A DNA stretch of 14,965 nt, taken from an uncultured Clostridia bacterium. Its GTDB lineage: Bacteria > Bacillota > Clostridia > TANB77 > CAG-508. The notes under the pieces were generated by a model. That model made no database searches, was not told where the DNA came from, and was given only the letters and a program-made list of their open reading frames with translations. Position 1 is the first letter of the stretch; every line of letters starts with the position of its first letter. Made by a program: the position numbers and the translations under genes. Below are positions 6,044 to 14,044 of the stretch, piece by piece. The stretch is taken from assembly GCA_934167365.1 (NCBI GenBank), contig CAKPKU010000039.1, forward strand, positions 1 to 14,965. Reading direction: 5' to 3'.

Positions 6044-7048
6044 ATGTTCAAACCACAAGCTATTTTTTATGAAAAAAATATAGGCGATTATGAATTAGGA
6101 AAAGAGCTAATTGAAAAATATAAAAAAATGGATGTGCCATTTTTTGAAATAGATAGTCATAATAATATAGAAGAGCTACGAAAAAAAGAAAATACAGAAT
6201 TTAAAAATTTAAAAAGAAATTTAATAATAGGAGTAAGAAAAACGCATAAATATGTTGAAAACCATAAAGTATCAGATTACCTAGTTCCATATACTTCATC
6301 AGGATGTACTGCTATGTGCTTATATTGTTATTTAGTATGTAATTTTAACAAATGTTCCTATTTAAGATTATTTGTAAACAGAGAGCAAATGTTAGATAAA
6401 ATAATAAAAAAATCAGAGGAATCTACAAAAGATTTAACCTTTGAAATAGGAAGTAATAGTGATTTAATATTAGAAAATACAATTACAAACAATTTAGTAT
6501 GGACAATAGAGAATTTTGCTAAAACTAATAAAGGAATGCTAACTTTTCCTACTAAATTTGACATGGTAGACCCAATATTAAATTTAAATCATAATGGGAA
6601 AATTATAGTAAGAATGAGTGTTAATCCGCAGAAAATAATTTCAGAAATAGAAATCGGAACATCAGCTTTAAAGTATAGGGTAGAAGCAATTAATAAATTA
6701 GCAGATGCTGAATATAAAGTTGGAATTCTAATTGCTCCAGTAATTTTTATTGATAATTGGAAATTTGAGTATGAAGAGCTAATAAAGTTTTTACAAGAGA
6801 ATTTATCTGAAAAAGTTAAGAAGAATGTATTTTTTGAAGTTATTTTTATGACATATAGTTATGTGCATAAAATGATAAATACATCAGCTTTTCCTAATAG
6901 TATAGATTTATATGAAAAAGATAAAATGACTGTTAGAGGATATGGAAAATATGCTTATAAAAAAGAGCTAAAAGAGGAAGGGGAAGAATTTTTTAAAGAT
7001 ATGTTAAATAAGTATTTTCCTCATAATAAAATTATATATATATGTTAA
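6044..7048 (+). CDS. splB: Spore photoproduct lyase (radical SAM), clostridial type
   Basis: Repairs the thymine dimer (spore photoproduct) made by UV in spore DNA, without light, at germination. The radical-SAM cysteines are S-G-C-T-A-M-C-L-Y-C-Y (C88, C92, C95), with the lyase-specific C-x3-C-x2-C spacing. Family blocks visible are I-G-V-R-K-T (62-67), Y-L-R-L-F-V-N (106-112), T-K-F-D-M-V-D (170-176), L-N-H-N-G-K (181-186) and G-K-Y (301-303). Length (334) is normal. In place of F-E-A-S-C-T-S-D of B. subtilis, whose Cys141 donates hydrogen to the product radical, this protein has F-E-I-G-S-N-S-D (133-140), with Ser137 instead of Cys. Two extra cysteines, C99 and C104, lie next to the cluster and could take over. 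This may be normal for the clostridial branch. AGGAG lies ten bases before the ATG. It is a single gene behind a SigG-like promoter. Confidence 0.93.
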   Translation: MFKPQAIFYEKNIGDYELGKELIEKYKKMDVPFFEIDSHNNIEELRKKENTEFKNLKRNLIIGVRKTHKYVENHKVSDYLVPYTSSGCTAMCLYCYLVCNFNKCSYLRLFVNREQMLDKIIKKSEESTKDLTFEIGSNSDLILENTITNNLVWTIENFAKTNKGMLTFPTKFDMVDPILNLNHNGKIIVRMSVNPQKIISEIEIGTSALKYRVEAINKLADAEYKVGILIAPVIFIDNWKFEYEELIKFLQENLSEKVKKNVFFEVIFMTYSYVHKMINTSAFPNSIDLYEKDKMTVRGYGKYAYKKELKEEGEEFFKDMLNKYFPHNKIIYIC

Positions 7049-7073
7049 AAAAGTAGCGGGCAAAAGCCCGCTA
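7047..7073 (-). terminator. Terminator of glmS
   Basis: A perfect 8-bp GC-rich stem TAGCGGGC/GCCCGCTA with a 4-base loop, followed on the minus strand by CTTTTTT. The plus strand has no T-run after the stem. It is therefore mainly the glmS terminator, although it lies only five bases past the lyase stop and may also slow that transcript. Confidence 0.92.
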
Positions 7074-7077
7074 TTGT

Positions 7078-8919
7078 CTATTCAACTGTAACAGATTTTG
7101 CTAGGTTTCTTGGTTTATCAACATCAAGTCCTTTTTCTTTTGAAATGTAATATGCTAATAATTGTAAAGGTATAACTGATAAAATAGGTGATAGCAATGA
7201 ATCTGTTTTTTCAATATTAACAATCATATCAAAATTTGAGCTCTGTAAATTTTGATTAGAAATCACAAAAGTTTTTGCACCACGTGTAATTACTTCCTCA
7301 ATATTACTGATTGACTTTTCAACTAAATTTTCATCTGTTAAAATACTTATTACTGTAATTCCATTTTCAATTAAAGCAATAGGTCCATGCTTTAATTCAC
7401 CTGATGCATATGCTTCAGAATGGATGTATGAAATTTCTTTTAATTTTAAAGAGCCTTCTAATGCGACATTGTAATCATTTCCTCTTCCAATAAAGAATAC
7501 ATCTTTTTCATTATAGATTTTTTTTGCAAATTGTTGTATTTGATTTTTTGTTTCAAGTGATTTTTCTATTTTTTTTGGTAAACTTAAAATATCTGATTTT
7601 AAAGTATTTAAATAATTAGTATCTTTTGAATCTAGTAATTCTGCAAAATGTATTGCAAGAATTGAAAGTAATACTACTTGTGATGTATATGCTTTTGTTG
7701 AAGCTACTGCAATTTCTGGCCCTGCATGTGTATATATTGTATAATCAGCCTCTCTTGTTATTGAACTACCTATAACATTAGATATAGCAAGTGTTTTTGC
7801 GCCTTTAGTTTTTGAAAGTTTTAAAGCTGCTATTGTGTCTGCTGTTTCACCAGATTGACTTATAAAAATACATAATGTTTTATTATCAATAATAGGATTT
7901 CTATATCTAAATTCTGATGCAATATCTACTTCAGTAGGAATATTACAAAGATATTCTAAAGCTTTTTTTCCAGTTAGTCCAGCATGCATTGCAGTTCCAC
8001 AAGCTACTATAAATATTTTATTTACAGTTGATAGATATTCTTTTGAAAGTGACAAATCACTAAAATCACATTTTTCATTAGGTTTTAATCTAGATCCAAT
8101 TGTTTCTCTAATTGCAGTTGGTTGCTCAAAGATTTCTTTTAGCATATAGTCTTCATATCCATTCTTCTCAGCAGAAGATGCATCCCATTCTATGTTTTTT
8201 ATTTCTTTTGTGTGTTCAATTAAGTTAGAATCATAGAATTTTATAGAATTTTTATCCATCACGGTAATCTCATAATCATCTAATAAATAGAATTCTCTTG
8301 TATATTCAAGTAAAGCAGGAATATCAGATGCAATATGATAACCATCACTGCCTTTTCCTATAACTAAAGGACTATCTTTTCTAACTGTTATTATTTTGTC
8401 AGGATATAAATTAGAAATTATTTCTATTGCAAAACTTCCTTTTAAATCTTTTATAGCTAAACTAACTGCTGATAGAAATTTTTCATTATTTTTCAAAGTA
8501 CTTTTTGTAAAATAGTAATGAATTAAATTAGGGATAACTTCAGTGTCTGTTTGAGAATAAAAAGTATATCCATTATCAGATAAAAATGATCTTAATTCAT
8601 TATAATTTTCAATAATACCATTATGAACAACGGCAAATGTTTTACTATTATCCATATGTGGGTGTGAATTTTCTTTTGATGGTTTTCCGTGTGTTGCCCA
8701 TCTTGTATGAGCAATTCCAACTGTTCCATTAATTTTATTAATTCCTTCAAGTTTATTTAAATTAGCAACTCTTCCTTTATCTTTCATAACACATATTTTT
8801 CCATTTTCTATACAGGCAACTCCTGCTGAATCATAACCTCTATATTCTAAAGATAAAAGCCCATTAAACAAAATTGGGTATGCTTTTTGTGTTCCAATAT
8901 AACCAACTATTCCACACAT
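7078..8919 (-). CDS. glmS: Glutamine:fructose-6-phosphate aminotransferase (isomerising)
   Basis: Makes glucosamine-6-phosphate from fructose-6-phosphate and glutamine, the first step to UDP-GlcNAc for cell wall. The start is set at 8919 so that the protein begins M-C-G-I-V-G-Y. Cys2 must become N-terminal to act as the glutaminase nucleophile, which rules out the in-frame GTG at 8928. The glutaminase domain shows R-G-Y-D-S-A-G (27-33), H-T-R-W-A-T-H-G (71-78) and H-N-G-I-I-E-N (99-105). Two SIS sugar-binding domains follow, with S-Q-S-G-E-T-A-D (354-361) and S-E-A-Y-A-S-G-E-L-K-H-G (501-512). The C-terminus D-K-P-R-N-L-A-K-S-V-T-V-E is the family hallmark. The length is the usual 613. AAGGAAGGA precedes the start by 11 bases. 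Upstream lies the glmS ribozyme, so mRNA stability is controlled by the product. Confidence 0.98.
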   Translation of the reverse strand: MCGIVGYIGTQKAYPILFNGLLSLEYRGYDSAGVACIENGKICVMKDKGRVANLNKLEGINKINGTVGIAHTRWATHGKPSKENSHPHMDNSKTFAVVHNGIIENYNELRSFLSDNGYTFYSQTDTEVIPNLIHYYFTKSTLKNNEKFLSAVSLAIKDLKGSFAIEIISNLYPDKIITVRKDSPLVIGKGSDGYHIASDIPALLEYTREFYLLDDYEITVMDKNSIKFYDSNLIEHTKEIKNIEWDASSAEKNGYEDYMLKEIFEQPTAIRETIGSRLKPNEKCDFSDLSLSKEYLSTVNKIFIVACGTAMHAGLTGKKALEYLCNIPTEVDIASEFRYRNPIIDNKTLCIFISQSGETADTIAALKLSKTKGAKTLAISNVIGSSITREADYTIYTHAGPEIAVASTKAYTSQVVLLSILAIHFAELLDSKDTNYLNTLKSDILSLPKKIEKSLETKNQIQQFAKKIYNEKDVFFIGRGNDYNVALEGSLKLKEISYIHSEAYASGELKHGPIALIENGITVISILTDENLVEKSISNIEEVITRGAKTFVISNQNLQSSNFDMIVNIEKTDSLLSPILSVIPLQLLAYYISKEKGLDVDKPRNLAKSVTVE

Positions 8920-8977
8920 TTTAATCACAATCCTTCCTTATTTAAAATTATAAAAAGACATACAGGATTATTATGCT

Positions 8978-9116
8978 TTAAATATTTTTTTGTAGATAAT
9001 ATTACTATTAACTTTTGTAAATATTTTAATGACATAGCACATATGCCATAGAGCATCCGCCGAAAATTCGATAAGCTCTAACCTCGTCAACAATATATTA
9101 TATTGCTCTGGCGCTA
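8978..9116 (-). ncRNA. glmS ribozyme (glucosamine-6-phosphate-activated self-cleaving leader)
   Basis: The minus strand carries the conserved core: AGCGCC at the 5' end, GTTGACGAGGTTAGAG, TTATCGAATTTTCGGCGGATGC, split here as consecutive blocks. Cleavage would fall between A at 9115 and G at 9114. Downstream, AAATATTT repeats (near 9026 and at 8987-8980) can pair as the P4 stem. The 3' edge is approximate. The RNA uses glucosamine-6-phosphate as cofactor; cleavage leaves a 5'-OH end that is degraded, shutting off glmS. Confidence 0.95.
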
Positions 9117-9125
9117 AAAAAGTAA

Positions 9126-9132
9126 CCTCCTT
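9126..9132 (-). promoter_or_regulatory. Isolated Shine-Dalgarno sequence upstream of the ribozyme
   Basis: AAGGAGG sits about ten bases before the ribozyme cleavage site, with T next to it as in AAGGAGGT, a nearly full match to the 16S 3' end. No start codon follows at a usable distance, so it does not translate a gene. It would lie on the 5' fragment released by cleavage. Confidence 0.5.
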
Positions 9133-9166
9133 ATTATTAATTATTGTATATCTTTTGTATGTAAAT

Positions 9167-9195
9167 ATACTATAATAAATAGAAAATAAATGCAA
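9167..9195 (-). promoter_or_regulatory. Possible promoter of the glmS transcript
   Basis: On the minus strand TTGCAT (9190-9195) and TAGTAT (9167-9172) are 17 bp apart, with four of six matches in each box. It would place the start some 45 bases before the ribozyme. The match is moderate. Confidence 0.4.
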
Positions 9196-9233
9196 TAAAT
9201 AACAAACATAATATATAAAAATTGATTTGAAAA

Positions 9234-9262
9234 TTGACATAAAATAATAGAAATGGTAAAAT
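9234..9262 (+). promoter_or_regulatory. Promoter of the 190-residue membrane protein gene
   Basis: TTGACA (9234-9239), a 17-bp spacer, and TAAAAT (9257-9262): ten to eleven of twelve consensus bases. Confidence 0.85.
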
Positions 9263-9298
9263 AATAAAGAATGTTAAAAAGAATAAGGGGGAGTTATT

Positions 9299-9871
9299 TT
9301 GGAATTTTTATATTTTTTATTATCATGTGTAGTAGCTATAATTGCTATTATTTATGTATTAGTTGCTTTAGGAAGAATGAAATGTATGCAAAAAGCAGGA
9401 GAAAAAGGCTGGAAAGCATTTGTACCAATATATAGTTCATATGTAATGTATAAAATTGTTGGAATGAGTGGTTTTTCTATAATACCCGAAGTACTTAGTT
9501 TAATTATTGTGTCAATAATTAGTATTATGAGTGTTTCTTATATATCAAAAGCTATAGAAATATGTGATGACAATAATACTACATATAGAACATATGATAT
9601 GAATAGAGAACAAGAAGAAGAGCTAGAGGATTTATTAGAGAAACTTACTATAAATGCTACGATATTAAATTTAATATCTAATTTAGTAGGTATAGCAAGT
9701 TTTGTAATTACAATATTATTTGCTGTAAATATTTCAAAAGTATTCGGAAAAGGCGGAGGATATATTGCTGGAATGATTTTAGTACCTATAATATTTATAA
9801 TGATTTTAGGTTTTGGAGATGCAAAATATAAGGGAAATTATACTGTAAAAAAAGAAGAAACTGATTTATAA
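9299..9871 (+). CDS. Small membrane protein, DUF5684-like (190 residues)
   Basis: An integral membrane protein with about four hydrophobic helices (near 3-24, 60-82, 118-146 and 153-176). After the first helix comes K-A-G-E-K-G-W-K-A-F-V-P-I-Y (32-45), the G-W-K-x-x-I/V-P-I-Y-N signature of small firmicute membrane proteins annotated as DUF5684. Their function is not established. Near the C-terminus it has F-G-K-G-G-G-Y and L-G-F-G-D-A-K-Y, also typical. Between helices 2 and 3 lies an acidic loop (about 88-113, many Glu and Asp) that the neighbour lacks. TTG is the start: AGGGGGAG lies five bases upstream and no ATG is near. It is a single-gene unit with its own promoter and terminator, and has a shorter relative 156 bases downstream. 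Confidence 0.85.
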   Translation: MEFLYFLLSCVVAIIAIIYVLVALGRMKCMQKAGEKGWKAFVPIYSSYVMYKIVGMSGFSIIPEVLSLIIVSIISIMSVSYISKAIEICDDNNTTYRTYDMNREQEEELEDLLEKLTINATILNLISNLVGIASFVITILFAVNISKVFGKGGGYIAGMILVPIIFIMILGFGDAKYKGNYTVKKEETDL

Positions 9872-9877
9872 TAAAAT

Positions 9878-9916
9878 AAAAATGGGCAAAAGATAATTAT
9901 TTTTGTCCATTTTTTT
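9878..9916 (+). terminator. Terminator of the 190-residue gene
   Basis: A 14-bp A/T-sided stem with TGGGC/GTCCA in the middle (9878-9891 with 9901-9914, one G-U pair), followed by a T-run to 9916. Confidence 0.85.
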
Positions 9917-9965
9917 CAAAAGCTATTTTGCTGTAATAAAAATGATATGAATTTAAAATAAAAAA

Positions 9966-9994
9966 TTGACATAGAAATTTTATATTAGTATAAT
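9966..9994 (+). promoter_or_regulatory. Perfect-consensus promoter of the 152-residue membrane protein gene
   Basis: TTGACA (9966-9971), 17 bp, TATAAT (9989-9994): full consensus. The -35 neighbourhood AAATTGACATA is the same as in the promoter of the 190-residue gene. Confidence 0.9.
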
Positions 9995-10027
9995 TGATTT
10001 AATATGTAATTAATTAGGAGGGAAGCT

Positions 10028-10486
10028 ATGAGTCTAGAATCATTATATGTATTAACTGCATCACTTTTTTATTCAATAATATTTAGTATTGTATTATTAT
10101 TATTATTTGCAAGAACAATTGGATTGTGGGGGATTTTTTCAAAAATAGGTATTAAAGAGTGGAAATCATTAATTCCATTTTACAATCAAGTTGTCTTATT
10201 AAAAGAATTACAAATGTCTCCATGGTGTATATTATTGTATATAGACTTTTTAATTCCAATAATAGGTACAGCAATGGGCAGAGATGCAACTTGGGCTTTA
10301 GTAATTGTAACAATAGGATTTTTAATATATAAGTATATAATTGCAATACGATTGGGAGAATCTTTTAAAAAGGGAACTGTATTTTGCTTTTTTTTAGCAT
10401 TTTTCCCATCAATATTATATCCTGTATTAGGATGCTCAAAATTAAGTGAATATACTAAAATACCATTAAAAAATTCGAAGGAATAA
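10028..10486 (+). CDS. Small membrane protein, DUF5684-like (152 residues)
   Basis: A second member of the same small membrane family. It has about four helices (near 8-30, 66-84, 88-108 and 117-135) and, after the first, K-I-G-I-K-E-W-K-S-L-I-P-F-Y-N (39-53), matching the K-A-G-x-x-G-W-K-x-x-x-P-I-Y block of its neighbour. It lacks the long acidic loop and the C-terminal L-G-F-G block. It ends in a short basic tail. AGGAGG lies six bases before the ATG. The function is unknown. It has a strong promoter of its own and a terminator, so it is expressed independently of both the neighbour and uvrC. Confidence 0.85.
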   Translation: MSLESLYVLTASLFYSIIFSIVLLLLFARTIGLWGIFSKIGIKEWKSLIPFYNQVVLLKELQMSPWCILLYIDFLIPIIGTAMGRDATWALVIVTIGFLIYKYIIAIRLGESFKKGTVFCFFLAFFPSILYPVLGCSKLSEYTKIPLKNSKE

Positions 10487-10492
10487 CAAGGC

Positions 10493-10527
10493 AAGGCATA
10501 TGAATTATATTCATTTGCCTTATTTTT
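10493..10527 (+). terminator. Terminator before uvrC
   Basis: AAGGCATATGAAT (10493-10505) pairs with ATTCATTTGCCTT (10509-10521), one mismatch and a 3-base loop, then ATTTTT. It ends 18 bases before the uvrC start and just before its ribosome binding site, so uvrC depends on read-through or on a promoter I did not find. Confidence 0.8.
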
Positions 10528-10544
10528 AAAGGAGATAAATTTTT

Positions 10545-12335
10545 ATGTTTGATATAGAAAAGGAGCTAAAAAAATTACCTAGTAAACCAGGCGTATATAT
10601 AATGCATGATAAAGATGATAAAATAATTTATGTTGGAAAAGCAATTTCATTAAAAAATAGAGTTAGGCAATATTTTAGGAAAAATAACAAAACAAAAAGA
10701 ATTGAAAATATGGTTTCATTAGTTGATCATTTTGAATATATAGTAACAGAAAATGAGGCAGAAGCGTTAATTTTGGAATGTAATTTAATAAAGAAAAATA
10801 TGCCAAAATTTAATGTTCTACTAAAAGATGACAAAACATATCCATATATAAAAATAAATATTCAATCAGATTATCCAGATGTATATATAACTAGGAGAAA
10901 ATTAAATGATGGAGCAAAATATTTTGGTCCATACGCAAATCCAGGAAGTGCAAAAGAAATGGTGGATCTTATTAAAAGCAAGTTTAAAATTAGACAATGT
11001 AGAAACTTTAAGTATAAAGACAGACCATGTTTAAATTATCATATAAAAAAATGTTTAGCACCATGTATGGGCTATGTTTCTAAAGATGAATATAGAAAGC
11101 AAATTAATGAAATAATTGACTTATTAGAAGGCAGAACAGATAAAATAATTAAAGAGCTTAAATTAGAGATGGAAGAAGCTTCAAAAAATATGCAATATGA
11201 AACAGCAGCATATTTAAGAGATAAAATAATAGCAATAGAAAATGTATCCAAAAGGCAAAAGGTTTCAAATATTAATGAAAATGATATTGATGTTATTGGA
11301 ATTGCAAGAAATAGTAGTGAAGTTTGTATTGAAATCTTTTTTATTAGAAGAAGTAAAATGATAGGTAGATCACATTATTTTTTCAAAGGATTACAGGATG
11401 AAGAAAAATCTGAAATTATTTCAAGTTTTATAAAACAATTTTATCTTGATAAAATTGAACTTCCAAATAAAATAATGATAAAAGAGGAAATTGAGGATAA
11501 AGAGCTAATTGAATTATTATTAACACAGCATGCAGAGCATAAAGTAGAAATTAAAACACCTCAAAAAGGGGAAAAATTAAAATTAGTTGAAATGGCTGAA
11601 AATAATGCATATATCACATTAAATAATAAAGAGCAAGACAAATATAATGTTTTAACAGAGCTAAAAAATGTATTAAATTTAGATGATTATCCAAGAAAAA
11701 TAGAATGTTATGACATATCTAATATTTCAGGAAATTTTATTGTAGCAGGTATGTGTGTTATGGAGAATGGTGTGATAAAAAAGGATTTATCTAGAAGATT
11801 CAAAATTAAAAGTATTGTGAATAATCAAGATGATCCTAAATGTATGAATGAAGTAATATACAGGAGATTAAAACATTCAATTGAATCAACAGATAAAGGA
11901 TTTGGAAGACTTCCAGATGTCATTTTTGTTGATGGTGGAATAACTCAAATAAGGGCTGCAAAACAAGCGATGCTAGATCTGAATTTAAATATACCAATAT
12001 TTGGAATGGTAAAAAATGATAAGCACCAAACGAGGGCTTTAATGAATGAAAATAGGGAAGAGCTTAAAATTTCAGAAAGTTTATTAAATGCTATAACAAT
12101 GTTTCAAGATAGTGTGCATGATACTGCAATTGGATATCATAGAAAATTACGTGATGAATCAATGTTAAAGTCTGCATTAGATGATGTTCCAGGAATAGGT
12201 ATTGCTAAAAAAGCATTATTATTAAAGCAATTTGGAAGTGTAGAGCAAATTTCAAAAGCATCAGTGGAAGATTTAATGAAAGTAAAGGGAATAACTGAAA
12301 GTATTGCAATTCAGATACTTCAGTACTTAAATTAA
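10545..12335 (+). CDS. uvrC: Excinuclease ABC subunit C
   Basis: Makes both incisions in nucleotide excision repair after UvrA and UvrB load on the lesion. The N-terminal GIY-YIG nuclease (about 13-92) has G-V-Y (16-18) and Y-V-G (29-31). Four cysteines C152, C162, C170 and C174 form the C-x9-C-x7-C-x3-C cluster motif of UvrC. The UVR segment that binds UvrB lies at about 200-235. The second nuclease, RNase H-like, shows E-C-Y-D-I-S-N (387-393), F-V-D-G-G (461-465) and D-S-V-H-D-T-A (522-528), with D390, D463 and H525 as likely catalytic residues. Two helix-hairpin-helix motifs (about 543-595) bind DNA. The length of 596 is normal. AAAGGAG lies ten bases before the ATG. It appears as a single gene, without uvrA or uvrB nearby. 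Confidence 0.98.
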   Translation: MFDIEKELKKLPSKPGVYIMHDKDDKIIYVGKAISLKNRVRQYFRKNNKTKRIENMVSLVDHFEYIVTENEAEALILECNLIKKNMPKFNVLLKDDKTYPYIKINIQSDYPDVYITRRKLNDGAKYFGPYANPGSAKEMVDLIKSKFKIRQCRNFKYKDRPCLNYHIKKCLAPCMGYVSKDEYRKQINEIIDLLEGRTDKIIKELKLEMEEASKNMQYETAAYLRDKIIAIENVSKRQKVSNINENDIDVIGIARNSSEVCIEIFFIRRSKMIGRSHYFFKGLQDEEKSEIISSFIKQFYLDKIELPNKIMIKEEIEDKELIELLLTQHAEHKVEIKTPQKGEKLKLVEMAENNAYITLNNKEQDKYNVLTELKNVLNLDDYPRKIECYDISNISGNFIVAGMCVMENGVIKKDLSRRFKIKSIVNNQDDPKCMNEVIYRRLKHSIESTDKGFGRLPDVIFVDGGITQIRAAKQAMLDLNLNIPIFGMVKNDKHQTRALMNENREELKISESLLNAITMFQDSVHDTAIGYHRKLRDESMLKSALDDVPGIGIAKKALLLKQFGSVEQISKASVEDLMKVKGITESIAIQILQYLN

Positions 12336-12336
12336 G

Positions 12337-12373
12337 AAAATGAGGAAAGCTCTATATTCTTTCCTCATTTTTT
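12337..12373. terminator. Terminator between uvrC and the Fe-S scaffold gene
   Basis: A perfect 13-bp stem AAAATGAGGAAAG/CTTTCCTCATTTT with a 9-base loop and T-run after it. The A-run on the left arm gives a T-run on the minus strand too, so it can serve both converging transcripts. Confidence 0.9.
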
Positions 12374-12394
12374 ATTTAGTTTTATAGAAATATT

Positions 12395-13312
12395 TTATTG
12401 TAGAAAACCATTTATAATATGTTCTTCAGCTTCTTCTTTTGTTAATCCAAGAGTCATTAATTTTATTAATTGCTCTCCAGCAATTTTTCCAATTGCTGCT
12501 TCATGGGTTAAATTAGCATCAATATTATTAGCTGTTATTTTAGGTGTAGATATTACTTTTCCATTATCCATTATTATTGCATCACATTCAACATGTCCGA
12601 AACATTCGTTATTACCAATTACATTAGATATAAACTCTTGTGTAGAGCTATCTTTAGCAATAGATCTTGAAGTAACTGTTGTGCTAGAGCATTTCCCATT
12701 TAGTTCAACATTAAATATTGTTTTAGCTGTTTGATTATCATGGGTCATTATTCTTTCTGTAATTATTAATGAAGAGTTATCATCTAAAACTCCATTTGTT
12801 GTTCTAATAGTTGAATCAACGCCTTTTATTTGAACAGTTTCCATTTCCAAAATAGCACCATTTTTTAAGTTTACTATTGTTTGGGGATTTAAAATTCTTT
12901 TTCCAGTTCCTTCACCTTCTCCATAATGTTTTTCAATATATTTAACTTTAGCATTTTCTTCTAAATAAAATGTGTGAATTCCATCATGCTCTGATGTTTT
13001 ACAGCTACTATTGTGAATTCCACATCCTGCAACTATTGTAACATCAGCATTTTTTCCAATATAAAAATCATTATATACAACATCTGTTAATCCAGCATCA
13101 GTTAATATAACTGGTATATGAACACTTTCATTTTTTGTGTTGGGTTTTATTATTATATCAATTCCAGGTTTATCTGTTTTTGAAATAATATCAATATTAG
13201 CCGTCGTATTTCTTTCAATTCCTTTACCGTTTGATCTAATATTATATGCTCCCATAGGAGTTTTTTCTATGTCAGCAATTTCTTTTAATAGTTTTTTTTG
13301 AATTTCGTCCAT
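12395..13312 (-). CDS. Short SufB/SufD-type Fe-S assembly scaffold (SmsB-like)
   Basis: Scaffold on which iron-sulphur clusters are built, driven by the SufC-type ATPase encoded just upstream. At 305 residues it is far shorter than E. coli SufB (495) or SufD (423). It corresponds to the beta-helix core and C-terminal part, as in the minimal SmsB proteins of Clostridia and archaea. C-terminal hallmarks are V-E-C-D-A-I-I-M (241-248), L-T-H-E-A-A-I-G-K-I (268-277) and I-I-N-G-F (299-303). C243 aligns by eye with the essential Cys405 of E. coli SufB, and H270 with the conserved SufB/SufD histidine. A patch with C97, H100, C104, H109 and H113 could also hold metal. AAGGAGG, overlapping the sufC stop, lies six bases before the ATG, so the genes are coupled. 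As the only scaffold gene it probably works as a homodimer. Confidence 0.9.
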   Translation of the reverse strand: MDEIQKKLLKEIADIEKTPMGAYNIRSNGKGIERNTTANIDIISKTDKPGIDIIIKPNTKNESVHIPVILTDAGLTDVVYNDFYIGKNADVTIVAGCGIHNSSCKTSEHDGIHTFYLEENAKVKYIEKHYGEGEGTGKRILNPQTIVNLKNGAILEMETVQIKGVDSTIRTTNGVLDDNSSLIITERIMTHDNQTAKTIFNVELNGKCSSTTVTSRSIAKDSSTQEFISNVIGNNECFGHVECDAIIMDNGKVISTPKITANNIDANLTHEAAIGKIAGEQLIKLMTLGLTKEEAEEHIINGFLQ

Positions 13313-13323
13313 AAAAAACCTCC

Positions 13324-14013
13324 TTATATCTTTTTACAATGAAATGAATTTGCAGATAAACTCATTTCATCAGTTGAATCAGCAATTTTACCATTTTTTA
13401 GCAATATTATTTCATCAGCTATGTTTAAAATTCTTTCTTGATGAGTAATGGCAATAATAGTTCTATTATCGCCTTTTTTTATTTTTTCAAATATATCAAT
13501 TAAATTATTGAAACTCCATAGATCAATTCCAGCCTCTGGTTCGTCAAAGATTGTAAGAGCAGATTTTCTAGCTATTATCATTGCTATTTCAATTCTTTTT
13601 AGCTCTCCACCAGATAATTTTGAATCAATTTGTCTATTTATATATTCTTTTGCACATAAACCAACTTCTGCTAAATAATCACAGGCTTCTTTCATTGTGA
13701 CCGTATTGTTTGATGCTATTTCAATTAAATTTTTTACAGTTAGACCCTTAAATTTTACAGGTTGTTGAAAAGCAAAACCAATTCCTAATTTAGCTCTGTT
13801 TGTAATATCTAAATTAGTAATATCCTGTCCTAAAAATGTTATTGTACCACTATCTGGTAGTTCAATTCCCATTATGATTTTAGCAAGTGTAGATTTTCCA
13901 GATCCATTAGGTCCAGTTATTGCTGTAAATTTATTAGTATCAATATTTAAAGAAAGATTGTTTAATATTTTTTTATTATCTCTTGAAAAACAAATATTTT
14001 TTAGCTCTAACAT
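13324..14013 (-). CDS. sufC: SufC-type ATPase of Fe-S cluster assembly (SmsC-like)
   Basis: Cytosolic ABC-type ATPase that drives shape changes of the SufB/SufD scaffold. At 229 residues it has all motifs: Walker A G-P-N-G-S-G-K-S (34-41), Q-loop (F-Q-Q, 82-84), signature L-S-G-G-E (133-137), Walker B I-F-D-E-P-E-A-G-I-D (155-164) and switch histidine H191 in I-T-H-Q-E-R. The A-x-S-G-L/I-D-type loop after Walker B and the K-R-I-E-I segment after the signature are SufC features and separate it from transporter ATPases; there is no permease nearby. GGAGGAG lies just before the ATG. It is the first gene of the pair, with a promoter 32 bases upstream. No sufS or sufU follows. Confidence 0.94.
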   Translation of the reverse strand: MLELKNICFSRDNKKILNNLSLNIDTNKFTAITGPNGSGKSTLAKIIMGIELPDSGTITFLGQDITNLDITNRAKLGIGFAFQQPVKFKGLTVKNLIEIASNNTVTMKEACDYLAEVGLCAKEYINRQIDSKLSGGELKRIEIAMIIARKSALTIFDEPEAGIDLWSFNNLIDIFEKIKKGDNRTIIAITHQERILNIADEIILLKNGKIADSTDEMSLSANSFHCKKI

Positions 14014-14044
14014 AACTCCTCCAAACTAATTATTAATAAATCGT

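Noticed and set aside
8917..8928. GTG at 8928 as the glmS start
   Set aside because: It would bury the catalytic Cys2 behind three extra residues and has no room for a ribosome binding site.
8971..9240. Minus-strand open frame of 89 codons upstream of glmS
   Set aside because: It coincides with the glmS ribozyme and its leader; the conserved bases are explained by the RNA, and the start has no ribosome binding site.
10152..10494. Minus-strand frames of 64 and 102 codons opposite the 152-residue membrane gene
   Set aside because: They are antisense shadows of a supported gene and have no ribosome binding site or recognisable product.
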